Source: Isoetes taiwanensis
Taxonomy: Eukaryota; Streptophyta; Lycopodiopsida; Isoetales; Isoetaceae
DNA: 64,000 nucleotides
Assembly: GCA_021234155.1 (NCBI GenBank)
Contig: JAJEKV010000111.1
Location: 1,928,968-1,992,967, forward strand
Reading direction: 5' to 3'
Shown: in pieces, positions 35,701 through 47,198 of the stretch
Layout of the letters: each line of letters starts with the position of its first letter
How positions within the stretch are numbered: the stretch's first letter is position 1
Position numbers and translations under genes: made by a program
The notes under the pieces: model-generated
Databases searched by the model: none
Told to the model about the DNA's origin: nothing
The model's input: only the letters and a program-made list of their open reading frames with translations

Positions 35701-38700
35701 CTCAGAAATTCAACCCGCGGGGAATGACAATGCCCGCCACCGACCACGATCTCGTGAGCTTCAAGACATTCAAGAATGCCCGACCGCAAATACCAGTGAC
35801 CCTACCCTACAAGCTCGATCAATGGCACCGCAATCAGCAATCTTGCAACAACACACCGCATGTAGGGACGTGAGCGGTTACCGCATTCCTCGCGACGAAC
35901 ATACACAACAAGGAGGAGCATTTTTTTCAAGGGATCACATCGACGAACACTCTTCGCAACTTGAGGTGATCAGCTCGGATCAGACATAAAGCTCAACAAT
36001 AGTAGCAAAGATCTCAAGGAATCCCGAGTCAACCGAACGAAGAAGATGCAAAGAAAAACCGGCATCAAACGCTGATCAAGGAGGGGAAACCCTAAAGGAG
36101 TATAAATAATTAGGTAGATCTTCGTAGTTGTTTTGCAAAAGTGGATGAATTAAAATCCCAATGTAAATGCGTATATGTCTATTGTATATCTAGGGTGTCC
36201 ACATATATAGTGGAGAAACATGATCAGGAAGCTCCTTCACTTCGACTACCAAAGGAGGAAGCAAGGAGGCACAACTATAGCCCAAGATCAAATTGGAAGA
36301 GCAACTACAAGGGAGAAACGACTAGAGGCCAAGCAAACCTTCAACTCCAAACACTTCGAAATGCCCCCCAAGCGTAAGACCTGCTCGCCACCCAATGTTA
36401 GAATAAGAGACAACACCGATCATGTCAAGATCATCAACGCTGCACCAGGACATCGCCGTGGCGCAACACTACCTCTTGTAGCAAAGGGCAAAGACTTGAT
36501 CTAACTTATGACATGAGTGGCCTCAACAATGGAAGGAGGAACGCCCGACATCAACGAGCCAACTAAGAAGGCAACATCTCGACGACCATAATTCCAACTT
36601 GTGGTAATATAGGGGATGTGCTATGACACGTGTATTAGATGGAGATGCACTTACTTAAAGGCACCGCGACGGTGAGATATGCCCCCAACAACTAGGTGAT
36701 GGCTTCGGCCAGTACTCCTACCAAGAATTAGAAGAGAAGAAGCCGACCATATCTCTGACATGTGGCACGCCAAACGCCCAAGGTAGAAGCATATCACGCC
36801 TTAACGACAAGGATAGCAATCAAGCACCTTCGCGAAAAGAGAGTTCAAGATAATAGCCAGGCTATTTAACGACAAGAGTATATCTAAGGCAGATACTTCT
36901 TCAACGCAAGGGTCAAGTCGCGCAGAGATAAGGATCCATCATCCCGGCAACGGAGCCATCGTGGAGGAGAGTCATGATGCCTTTACTTGCCAAAGAGACC
37001 GGCATGCATAGAAGGACAAAGGTCGTGAACCGAAAGATGGAGAAGTGCTAGCAACCGACTTCTTCCACGAAGCCCTGCAGGCAACAGGAGGATCAAAACC
37101 GACGAAAGCACAATCAAAGTCACCGAAGGTACCTCAAGACAACAAGACGGGTATAGTGGAACGTGACAACGCCCAAGCCATGTGATCGAGGGATCGAACA
37201 AGGAAGTTTGGAAGCTCGATGGAGAAGCAACTAGGGCGAGGGCGAAAGCCGACTGACTTGCACGCTGCCTTGCATGCAACTTGGTGAACCCAAGGATGAA
37301 CGATTCAAAGAACAACCGCAGAAGAGAACAACCCCAGAGGAGTATAGCCAAAGGAATCGCAAGACAGCCTCAAGAGACGCTTCAAATAGCTTCAAGTATC
37401 ATGAAGGGGGGGAAACAATTATTGCCCGAGAACAGATCAAGAAGCAGACCGGAAATGTCGAAGCATCAACAACAAGCACACCTTAGTTAGAATATGATGC
37501 AAAGCGGTTGTGCCATAGCCGACAAAACATCGGAGGGCCCAAGTATATCAACAAGTTACCCCGAGTACGAATCGACGTACAAATAGGATCGCCAACACCA
37601 TTGCACCGGAGGAACACCGATGACATTGCCAAGGAGTAGGTGTCCAACTCAAGGGAGGCACAAGGGAGACCTAATAGCTCTAGTAGTAATTGTAATTATG
37701 TAAGCTATATGTTGTGCATGTATAGTTCCCTTTGTTATTTCTTCCCTCCCATAGCGAACACATCAAAGGAAGAGATGTCATGCAAGTTGCAGGGGTGAAG
37801 CAATCAACATCGTCAACACTCTTCGGGCAACACGATAACGACAAGAGGACTCGACGTATGAGACATCGATGGAGTCGAAGAAACAATATCGGATACAGAG
37901 TCATCCTTTAGCTGCCAAGATAAAGAGTTCAAAATGAAAGATCTTTTTCAAGGACGCCACCTTCAGGCTTTTGAAAAGCGGCATGGAAGATTTCAAGTGA
38001 TCAACTACACCATCAAGCCACCAGCAATAAGAGGCTGCTAGCGAACAAAGTCAACCTATACTTCAAAGAGCATCCACTGTCAAGGAGACTGAAGTATCGA
38101 GCGACTCGGAAGAACGTTACCTTGCTCCTTCAAGCAGGCAACGAGCGGATGAGCTCCTAGCAAGCTCAAAGATCTAAGGCCATGGGGCCTAGTAGGTTAA
38201 ATGTATGGATGGTAACATCCATATTGGGATTAGAAGGCAATTCCGGATATTCTCGTTGAAAGGATTGCCCAATTGGGAAGGAGACGCATAGGAGTAACTA
38301 AAATTATACACGATTGTTAATGTATTATCCAACGATTGAAACCACTTGGTGAGATTGATCTCCTCGCCAAGAAGGAATCACTACTAGGATAATTGTTGAC
38401 CATGTATAAATCTAGTATCTCCAAAGAATAATCCAACCGAAAGAAAAGAAGTAATCTAACAAGTCCGCCAACTTGTTACGATGACATCAATTCATTGGTA
38501 GGAATATTCCAAGAGTTTAAATAACTAAGAAAGGGGAATCTCTAGAATAATAAAATAATAGTACATGCAAGGTACATCTAAAATAAGAATTATAGTAATC
38601 AAATAGTCTTTTGAGACAAAAGGAATTGTCGCCATGACAAAACCTTGTGGTTTAGAATCGCTCTAACTAAGTAGATAACCCATAATTATATTGAAATAAA

Positions 38701-40760
38701 TGATAACATAATATGTGCATCCATCTTAGATGGTTATATATGTTAGCTAAGGCTAGTAACTTAATGCGCCTAAGTAAGAAGCGATAACCTCTTTAAGGGG
38801 AGAGAATAGATATGACGCTGTGTGCAATGTCATTGAAGGTGCGGGGACCATTTTTCTTTTTTTGAAGAAAGTGGGAGGGCTCAATCTTATGATTGAACGT
38901 TTCTGCACCAAATTGACCGATCAGAATAGAGTTCACTCCCGCAATGGCCGGGCTTAATAGAGCGAAAGATAGATAGATAGATAGCTCAGAGGCCTTCAAC
39001 GTCGGAGACCGACGTAGTAGTGAACTACACCAACGGCGGAGCAAAACTATGGGAGCAATGAACGACCAAGTCACCTCCAAACTACTCGACGCCGGCTCAA
39101 TGAGCGGATGCGTTTTAGCCTTAGGTAAGGTATGCGCATGTATTATAAGCCTTAATGTGTCTTATTGATAAGTTAAATATAGACCCTAATAACTGCATAG
39201 AAATTGTTGTACGTATATGTATCATAGGGAAATAAGTTAAATAACAACGATAATGTGAAGTAGCATGTTAATTAATCCTTCGCAAGGATGCAATTCCTTC
39301 CAAGGATAGCTATAGGTCCTTATAAATATAAATAGAAAATAGAATTCGAATGTACTTAAGTGCATCTTAGAGATATACTTCCAAGGGTAATGCAGGACCC
39401 AAGGAAGAGAATAAGAAGCACATCTAATTCTTGTGTATGATAATTAAAACCCTGTCTATAATACAATAGGTCTAAATCAGGGTTATTGTTTAAATAATTG
39501 CGATCTAAAAGTCATTAAATATTGCAAAGCTTAAAGTAAATATAATTGTACTATCGGAAGTAATGTATCCGATACTATGATAATGTTAATTCATAAATAT
39601 TACCTTAGGGTAATTATGTTAATCACATGCATTAAAGGAGCCAGTAAAAAAATTGGCTCAGGCATGTCGATTTGTGTTTAGATTAGTTTCATGTGTAGTT
39701 AAGATTAATCTACGCATGCAACCTATGCTTGGTATGGATTGCATGCGTTGTTACCGATGATGAGACCACTACGGTGATCTCTAGGGCGTGGTGTAATGTC
39801 AATGTAGGCATGACCGCCAACCGGACGAGTGGAAGGTAGATTAGAAAGTCTACTGCCCCATCCCAGTAGACGACCCTCGAGAGAAAGGAGGTCATTAAGG
39901 AATGCATTGATAGGAAAGGCACCTTTAGCCCCATATATGCTTTGATAGGAGGAATCTATCCTTCACGCCCCCACGCGGAAGGATATCCTCCACGCCGGGC
40001 AACTAGAGGTGTAGGCATGAGCGGCATATAGGCATATAGGCGCCGCTCCACGGCCATAATGGAAGATCCACCCTCTTCCCACGGAGATTAGCCATGCATC
40101 CATGTAGATAGGTGGGTGGTCACCATATAACCAAAAATTTTATTAATAATTAATAATAGGTAGTGTCGACCGCAGCCAATAGAGCGCCCCCGAGGGCAAG
40201 GAGGTCGAACTATTTAAGGCTTGCAACACAAATTTTGTTATAATGTGTTGCAAGGGATGAAGAGTACCTTAGAAGTGTAAAATTTGTATGAAATTGATAA
40301 ACTTTGATAAACTTAAATGTTGTATTAAGTAAGGTTAATAATTACCTTGCGTGGATTAAGTTATGATGTGATAAGTTAATAGGATAACGAAAGAGTAATG
40401 TCTTAAACATTACCTTAGAGTAATTCTAATAATTAAGATAGTAAGTATGTAATTATAGATATTGTAAAATTAATGCAGGATTTTAAGGTGCGAAGACCTG
40501 CAACACAAATTTTGTTGGAATGTGTTGCAAGGAATGAAGAGTACCTTAAATAATAATTGTATATGAAAGTGTTAAATTGTCATAAACTAAATGTACTAAT
40601 AAGTACCTTATTTTAGTAGAAGTTACGAATTGACAACTTATTTGATAATGTAATGGCGTAATAATGATTTAAAAATATTATCTTAAGGTAATCGTAATAA
40701 ATGTGTAAGTATTATAGTAGTATATCGTATGCATCAGGTTGATTGCAGGTTAGGAAGATT
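32762..40760 (+). other. Interior of the LTR retrotransposon, no recognised genes
   Basis: The frames present (for example 35,615-35,989 and 36,220-36,504 on the plus strand) are short, hydrophilic and lack any retroelement motif. A small microsatellite of 'gata' units lies near 38,967. Sequence from 38.2 to 40.8 kb is AT-rich with many 'taagg', 'ttaccttagggtaat' and 'aatgtgttgc' recurrences. Confidence 0.55.
40221..40560 (+). repeat. Internal direct repeats carrying a small hairpin
   Basis: The phrase 'gcaacacaaattttgtt' followed by 'aatgtgttgcaag' and 'gaatgaagagtacctta' (or close variants) occurs at 40,223 and again at 40,500, 277 bases apart. Each copy holds an inverted pair (ttgcaacaca / tgtgttgcaa in copy 1, 40,221-40,230 and 40,244-40,253). 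Confidence 0.75.
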
Positions 40761-40815
40761 CCAAGGTGGGGAGAACCACGATGCTGCGGACAGCATCATT
40801 TCAAGGTGGGGAGAA
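40761..40815 (+). promoter_or_regulatory. Duplicated polypurine tract flanking a hairpin
   Basis: 'caaggtggggagaa' occurs at 40,762-40,775 and again at 40,802-40,815. The second copy directly abuts the 3' LTR start TGTGACG, as a plus-strand priming tract should. Between them lies a perfect 7-bp stem (40,780-40,786 with 40,791-40,797) with loop CGGA. Confidence 0.8.
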
Positions 40816-42622
40816 TGTGACGTTCCAGCACAGTATACGCTCCCAGGACGTATATTGTACTGCCACGTCACGCGTACACGCCACCCCGACTGACGTGTAC
40901 GCCAACGTGTAGCCAAGTGGGTAGCCCCTAGGGGGCAACTTGCTAAGAATGTGCATTAGTATTAATGTGCACATTTTCCAATGTACACATTAATGTGGGC
41001 ACACATTTCCATGTGGCCACTTGATGCCAAGTGGGCCATACCCATAGGTGCAATTAATTAATGCACATTTTCCAATGTACATTCATTAATGTGCACACAT
41101 TTCCATGTGAGCACATTTGGGTGCACACATTTCCACGTGGGGCACATTTGGCCACCTAGCCCTTAAAGGCAAGGGGCCTTTTCCCAATTATCCCACATGC
41201 CTAAAGGGGATAATTGGAAACCCTAGCCACCCCTTGTCTATTTAAGTAGGAGAACCCTAACTTGCCCATTTTCGTTTCTAGGGTTTTAGAGCTCCGTTTT
41301 GGCTGCCTCAAGAGCCAAAACCGCCTCCCAGAACTGTCCCTGAGAGAACTGCATCATTAGTTTTCCTTGATTCGAGCATTTCAGCAGGATGGTCGAAGTT
41401 CGTGTCGAGGAGGAACTCAAGGATCGGGGTATTTAGGCAATTTAGTAGTCTAAACCCCATTTCAGCCATCGAATCAGTAGGTTTAGCCTCTTAAATTGCC
41501 CATAGCAGCCCTCTAGAACTCTAGATAGCAGATTCTAACTAAAGAACCTAACTCTATGATATAGATTAGATCTTGTTCTTTAGTTCTTCCGTGATGTATA
41601 TGGATGATGTATCTCTGTGGAACTCCTTGTATTGGGAAGGGGGGTAGAGACCTAAAGCTTGGTAGTAGATGCTCCTAGATTAGCCTCTCTAGCACACTAT
41701 AGATGCGGCCTGCGTACAATAGCCCGCCTGTGTTGTGTTCTTAGGGGTCAGACCGGTTGATAAGGGTGGTCGTGTCCATAGCGGTTGCTCTCTCTCGGAT
41801 GTAAAGTCTACCCGAGAGCACTGCAGACTAAGCTTAATACTCGTGGATCAGCGTGCACCCCGAAAGTATGAGTTCGACACCGCTGGGGATAAGAAGCCGT
41901 GGCTGGCGGCGGGTGCCACCGGGTTTCAAAATGAGGTCCCCGTGGTGCGTGGTTGTGCCGGGCACGAGGGGTCGGACCTCGGTCGTGGTGGTAGTTCCCC
42001 CAAGTGGGTTAAAGTCGATAGTACCGACGCTTGGTGTCCTCTAGTCCGCCTGCTATGGCATTGATCATCCGGGTGGGAGAGCAACCTCCCTACCGCCTCA
42101 TCGGTCCGGGGGAGATGTAACCCGCTATAGCCCCTTTGGCTATGATCCCGCAAGCAGTTACGGCCCAACCCCGGTTCTTCGACCTATCCGCAAAGTGTAC
42201 GCAGGAGGGCGGATGGAGTGGACAACCCTAAGCCATGTTCATGTGCCGCCCAAATCCATTGCCATGAATTCGCCTCGCAATGAACTCGAGACCCAAGCCG
42301 CCACCATCCCTTTGAGTCTGAGCCTTGGGTAGGATTCCCTATGTGATGTGCTGATCTTTGTCTATGCAGATATGTGGAGGGCCATCCTTCGTGATGGTCA
42401 TATGATATTGATGTATGTGCTACTGACATGTATGTTTACGCTTCCGCAGCTAGGTAGGCCCTGAGGGAGACGGGGTGCAATGACCCTTCCACTCTTCCCA
42501 CTGGAACCCGTCACGGTTGCAGTGTCATGTGGAGGGCCCTGTATTAGCATGGAGCTGGTATGGGGGATGAACTCCTGTTTGTATACGGTGAGGGCACCGT
42601 ATACGAGTAGGGGACGTCACAT
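40816..42622 (+). repeat. 3' LTR
   Basis: Starts TGTGACGTTCC and ends ACGTCACA. It aligns over its whole length with 30,968-32,746, including the minisatellite section (about 40,940-41,150) and the block 'gatatagattagatcttgtt'. The first 100 bases are the most different between the two copies. Confidence 0.9.
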
Positions 42623-42626
42623 CATC
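42623..42626. repeat. Target-site duplication, right (TCAT)
   Basis: Matches 30,964-30,967 and follows directly after the CA end of the 3' LTR. Confidence 0.55.
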
Positions 42627-43269
42627 CAATCTCGACATCTTGTGCTGATACTTGATAAGCCACAAAACGATTCTCTGCATGCTGAAAACTCCTGGAGACA
42701 TTGAAGAAAACCATGAGTATGTGATAAGAACTTTCAAGTCGTAAACAAGTAACAAGCACGATGAACTGAAGAAAATGATGGTATCTTGCTTATGCAATCC
42801 ACGCATATCGCACTTCATCCAAAAGCCATCTAAAGATGGGACCTACAACCCGGGCTTAGAACGCTAGCAAAATCTGAACTATCATAGCTTCATCAGCTTG
42901 CAATAGGTCACAAAGGAGACTCGATCCCTGGAGGAATTTGATCCAGCCCGATCATGATGGCGTGTCAAAAGAAACCAAGGCCAGCCTGGAATCAAGAAAT
43001 TCAAGCTCGACTACATGATCTTAGGAGAAACGGCTGGCTTGCTTTCGACCGAGCTAGTTGAGAAGACGGACAAAATCCCTAAAAAAGGAATGATGCAATA
43101 ATATTCAACAAAAAACCAGTTGTATCTATGAAAACCCTATGGCAAGCTTGAACCAAAACGTGATCAAATGAAAACCAGAACATAGATGCGCTGATGGAGC
43201 ACGGCAGGAGCACGGCAGAATCGGTATAGTGAGAAAAAACACTCAAAGCACAATGAAGGGAAGAGAAGC
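42627..43269. other. No recognisable gene
   Basis: Purine-rich sequence resembling the composition of 25-29 kb, which fits with both being parts of the same disrupted element. No frame resembles a protein family. Confidence 0.4.
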
Positions 43270-43428
43270 AAACTTGTGGAGCCAGAAACAAGAAGAATGA
43301 AAAAGAGCTCAAGAGAACGCCGATGACTGGAAATGAAGAAGGAGGCGATATAAATAGGAGATGCAAGGCATGACGTCCCCATCCAAGGAATGTCGATTCT
43401 ATTGCTACCGCAATAGAATCGTGGCATT
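43270..43428 (+). repeat. 159-bp hairpin-ended module, copy 2
   Basis: Same length as 25,362-25,520 and nearly identical to it, with the stem at 43,395-43,405 and 43,410-43,420. It lies 17.9 kb from copy 1 in the same orientation, with the LTR retrotransposon between them. Confidence 0.85.
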
Positions 43429-43455
43429 AGAAAAATCTCAAAGATAATATTTGAA

Positions 43456-43813
43456 ACACGCTAAGCGTGTTCTATGCTAACCTTAGCCTTGAATATGAGT
43501 ACACGCTCGGCGTGCATTCAGCAGAGAGGGAGAAAAAAAAATTGTACAGATAGATAAGTAAATAGATAAAGGCCAGGCAATTATTTACACGCTTGCCTGG
43601 CCTTTATCTATTTACTTATCTATCTGTACAGGTTTTGTTTTCTCCCTCTCTGCTGAATGCATGCCGAGCGTGTATAGTTTTTCCTATATAGTAGTTTACA
43701 CGCTGAGCGTGCAAACAATTTTATCCCTAGTTTCAACTTTTAAGTTAAACACGCCGTGCGTGTCTCTTAGTTTCTAAGTTTATAAATAAATTAAATATAA
43801 CACGCCAGGCGTG
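43456..43813. repeat. Cluster of CACGCYNRGCGTG palindromes
   Basis: Palindromes or near-palindromes occur at 43,456-43,470 (ACACGCTAAGCGTGT), 43,501-43,515, 43,659-43,673, 43,698-43,712 (ACACGCTGAGCGTGC), 43,749-43,763 and 43,801-43,813 (CACGCCAGGCGTG). The base pair flanking the centre changes between T-A and C-G while the symmetry is largely kept. Surrounding sequence differs between copies, so this is not a simple tandem duplication. Confidence 0.9.
43501..43673. repeat. Long foldback: 80-bp inverted repeat
   Basis: Arm 1 is 43,501-43,580 and arm 2 is 43,593-43,673, with a 12-base loop. The inner 38 bases of each arm are a perfect match (including 'gatagataagtaaatagat'). The outer part has a slippage in an A-run and one or two changes. 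Each arm ends in a copy of the CACGC-type palindrome. Confidence 0.92.
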
Positions 43814-43846
43814 AATACTGATACTCCGCTCACTTCCTATTGATAG

Positions 43847-44511
43847 ATGTCAACTTACATTAATCACCCGGTTGGTGACGAAGATGCATTGGAATTACAT
43901 TTGGGGCAGCAATCACACGCCCGGCTCGGTTTAGGCTCAAAGCTTCAAATCGGTTGAACCGCGCAGAAACCGGGGCCCGGGTTGAGCACCGCCTTTGCAA
44001 CCCCCGCAGTACTTGGATCAAGTAATGATGATGGCGGCCAGAGCGCAGGCAATTATAAATCGGGCTCGAGGCCCTTGCAATCTCAAGGAGGCTGGCCCTT
44101 ATTCGATCACTTCGATCATGCAAAGACATGCATTGATCGAGAGTGAATCTCGCAAACCGGCGGCTTCGAGATTCAAAATGAGGAGCTGCGTTTCTTAGTG
44201 GCTAGCCTCTATGCCCTGATGCCCCAACACGAACCACTACCGCAGCGGCATATACGATGCAATGGCTCAACCAATGGAACCACTATCGCGTAAAGATAAT
44301 CGATGCATTGGAGATGGTTCAACCAATGGAGCAGGAGGAGGAGCAGGCGTGGGAGGTGGAGCTAGAGCCTGGGGTTTTTGCTGGGGTTTTACCTGATCTA
44401 TTCACTATGCCCTGGAATGGAAATGGGAGATCGATAGCCCAGCCTACTCAAGAGGGCGGGCTTGAAACAAAGAGGTCCGGGATTTTGTCCGTCTATCCAG
44501 ATTATCCGTGA
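43847..44511 (+). pseudogene. Degenerate coding sequence, unknown
   Basis: From an ATG at 43,847 one frame reads MSTYINHPVGDEDALELHLG and stops at about 43,960. Further pieces in shifted frames read LGSSNDDGGQSAGNYKSGSR and IQNEELRFLVASLYALMPQH, which have ordinary protein-like composition. The last open frame (44,257-44,511) ends in SVYPDYP. The family is not recognised. It begins about 35 bases after the last palindrome of the cluster. Confidence 0.3.
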
Positions 44512-45216
44512 TTATATACAATTGTAAACTTTTTCCAATGAATACAACAAATTTTGTCTACTTCTATATTTCTACAATGTAATACATGTTACATACCTTT
44601 TTTAAGCAGTTTCTTGGCCATGCAACAAATGTTCCAACACTTTCTCCAACCGTATCCCCACCGGGGTGTCTGCGAGGTAAAGCTTCATCCATAGCGCAAA
44701 GAAGAATCATCAGAGTTTCTGGACATACTTATCTCCGAGCGAATTCCATGACAAGCTTTAAATGATCGATGGAGTCGATCTTGCATAATCCTACTTTCCT
44801 TTTCTGATTTGTAGTTAACATGAAACATTCATCTTTGACACTGCAGACAATTGCTATTCAGACACCTACCAATCAGATTAATGTTCAAGCTATAGGAATG
44901 AGATGAGTACCAGAATTCTGTAACCATTCTTGAGAAGCTGATTCGAGTTCTCGAAATCACAGGCGCTATGGAAACTCAGGCGGTCGGGAAAAATTCGAGT
45001 TAGAAGAAAGCTTAGGTTAATTACATTTAGGCGGGATAAATGTAATCAATGCAAGAATACGGTAGATTGCTTTTTAAAAACTCAATGAAAGAAGTCGGCG
45101 GACGGGTTTTTTTTTTTTATTTGAAAGTGAATCTTCGTCATTATTATTTTTATATGTCAAGAATATTTCGAAACTGCATATTGTGTTTTCTTGAAATTCA
45201 AATTTCTCTTGTACAG
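44512..45216. other. No clear gene
   Basis: AT-rich sequence with several acceptor-like and donor-like sites. A T-run of about ten bases lies near 45,110. An upstream exon of the following gene could lie here, but I cannot define one. Confidence 0.35.
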
Positions 45217-45300
45217 GTAGAAAAAACTATTTCTTGCCAGCTATTTCTCGAGCAGCTCGAGCGCGTATCCGAGCGACCTTCCGACTCTGTTACTCCGGAG

Positions 45301-46971
45301 ATGTCTTCTAAAACGAATCGAGGTCGAGGCGGACGGGGCCGAGGAAGCGGTGGAAGAGGAATCTCAAAACCCGGCACTTCTCAAGTTTCAGAGGACGTTG
45401 ATCATACCCCTCCTATTCAAGGTATTTAACTTGCCACAGAATACACACTGTGTAGAGAGTATTATACTTGCATGAATTTGAGTTATTTCCTTGCCTTCAG
45501 TTATTATGCTATGCATGAATTTGAGTTATTATGCTTTGCATGAATTTTAAGTATTACCATCAGTTAATGCTCTGATTGTCCGTTTTGTAGAACATAATTT
45601 TGATCTGTTTTATAGAATATAACAATGTTAGACAGTTGGAGATAGCAATGTTCAATGAGGTTAAATAGTGTGAAATATGGATTCATAAAGGTATGTAGCT
45701 TAAAATGTGGATGCAAATTAATTTAGTTTCAAATTCACGCATAGCATGGTCATAATAGGAGATACCAACACGCCAAGCGTGAATTGTACTAATTTAGGTT
45801 TAAATGCACGCCAAGCGTGATCTCTTGTTCTGAAAAGTACTCTAAAAAATGTTCATCTTCTTTTGCAGTGCCCAAGAGGAAGAAAACCCCTAATAATTCG
45901 GGTTCTATTCCTGGCAAGAAACCTAAGGTAGACGACCCAGATGCAGTACCATATGATCTCAACTTAGATGATGAAGGGCCGATTCTTATAGCAACCATTG
46001 ACCCTGCCTGCCCTGAAGAGGAAATGGACGAGGGTGCCGAGTGGTACGTTGACCTTGCCAAGATAAATGGCAAGCTCGACTTAACTCTCTTCTCGAGGAA
46101 AAAGGAAGCAGACAAGATGACCAAACAAGGGATTCTAATCTCTTGTGAGGAAGAGGATGACACCAACTGCAAATTGCTCTTGGAGATTAAATATAAGCAA
46201 AAGAAAGATCTGCTCAGACTTACTCACTGTAGAGCTACTGCATACAAGGATACGTTCATGAGGACAGATGTGAACGGTGAGACATGTTTTAAGTATGGTT
46301 GGCCAACCAATGTAGCAGTTACGCCAATATCTATTTGCCAAGGGGTTACAGCTGTGCGTAGAGGCATGTTCACTAAACCGACACCAAGTCACTATTTGCA
46401 GCAAGCTAGGGAATTAGCTGACTTGAAAGCTTCTAGGAGGGTCCTAGATCTAGGGAAGGATGTTCAACCTGCAGTTGTCGAAGGCATGGAGGCTTCTGTT
46501 TTTGAGAATGAACAGGACAGGATGGCGCAACTAGAGGCCATGAACAAGCTGAATAAATACTCTGACCATTATCCATTGGGTCTTAAGGAAACTTTTGCGA
46601 TCCATGTGAAGTCCCTCATCCGTTCACCAAGCTCCATTTATGTTAGCAGAAGATATGATCCAGCACATGCCATGGAGATTGTTCAGAGCATGATTAGTAA
46701 TCCAGGTCAAATGCCTATGCCAGCGGATGTGTTACCTTGGGATATGATCTTGAACAAGCCTGCTGTGTGGACGAACTTCGAGGAGTTAATGTTAAATGAA
46801 AACATTAAATTCGTCATCATCGACAGGCAGTATTCTGTTGAGGCACAAAAGGCCCTCATCAGGCAGGCAGAACAAACAGGCCAAAGCGTGTTCTACAATC
46901 ACTATGCGTATAGGAGGTGTCGTCTCTTGGATGCCAATACTTCGGGTAAAAGCATGAAAGGGTGTCTATAA
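45301..46971 (+). CDS. Two-exon nuclear-type protein with possible ParB-like domain
   Basis: Exon 1 (45,301-45,421) encodes MSSKTNRGRGGRGRGSGGRG, an arginine-glycine-rich segment, and exon 2 (45,869-46,971) continues in frame as VPKRKKTPNN... with a basic, nuclear-signal-like patch. The total is about 407 residues. An acidic stretch follows near residues 60-90. The region around residues 295-375 contains IYVSRRYDPAHAMEIVQSMI and FVIIDRQYSVEAQKALI. This arrangement is reminiscent of ParB/sulfiredoxin-fold proteins, where a conserved 'GQH' follows a 'vId' strand; here it is DRQYS, so the key residues are not kept. The family call is weak. The intron holds two CACGCCAAGCGTG palindromes. The start is the first ATG of the exon; an upstream in-frame extension to about 45,217 is possible. 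The ending MKGCL looks abrupt, so the gene may be truncated or continue by splicing. Confidence 0.6.
45769..45819. repeat. Two intronic CACGCCAAGCGTG palindromes
   Basis: The copies are at 45,769-45,781 and 45,807-45,819 and are identical. They lie 50-100 bases before the acceptor of exon 2. A related half-site 'ttcacgcatagca' is at about 45,735. Confidence 0.9.
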
Positions 46972-47198
46972 ATGTAGCCCTTTTTGTACATATACATATG
47001 TACCGAATGCACATTTTTGGAATAACTGTCATCATGACCAGCTAGTAACTGCCATGATTAATGGCTATCCACTACTCTGAACCCGCAATTATCGGATTTT
47101 GAAATTCTTTCCCAAATTCTTTCTTGGTTTGCCTCTCGTTCACTATCCCGCCCCTGCCTTCTCTGCTTGGATTCCGATCACGAATTCTTCATCTAGCT

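Larger units (their letters stand above)
30968..42622 (+). mobile_element. LTR retrotransposon, 11.65 kb, non-coding interior
   Basis: Two direct repeats of about 1.8 kb bound the element. The outer ends are TGTGACGT at the start and ACGTCACA at the end of the 3' copy, which are short inverted termini. A primer-binding site resembling the initiator-methionine tRNA site follows the 5' LTR, and a polypurine tract precedes the 3' LTR. The element is therefore in plus orientation and has both ends. The interior (about 8.07 kb) shows no gag, protease, reverse transcriptase, RNase H or integrase motif, and no open frame over about 125 codons. That fits a LARD-like non-autonomous element, though heavy decay cannot be excluded. 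The polypurine tract beside TGTGACG resembles Ty3/gypsy elements, but superfamily is not provable without coding sequence. Confidence 0.88.

Noticed and set aside
35438-37490. Open frames inside the LTR retrotransposon as gag or pol
   Set aside because: They are short, lack zinc knuckle, protease, reverse transcriptase or integrase motifs, and overlap on both strands.
38967-38984. 'gata' microsatellite as a regulatory site
   Set aside because: A simple tetranucleotide run inside a retrotransposon interior with no further support.
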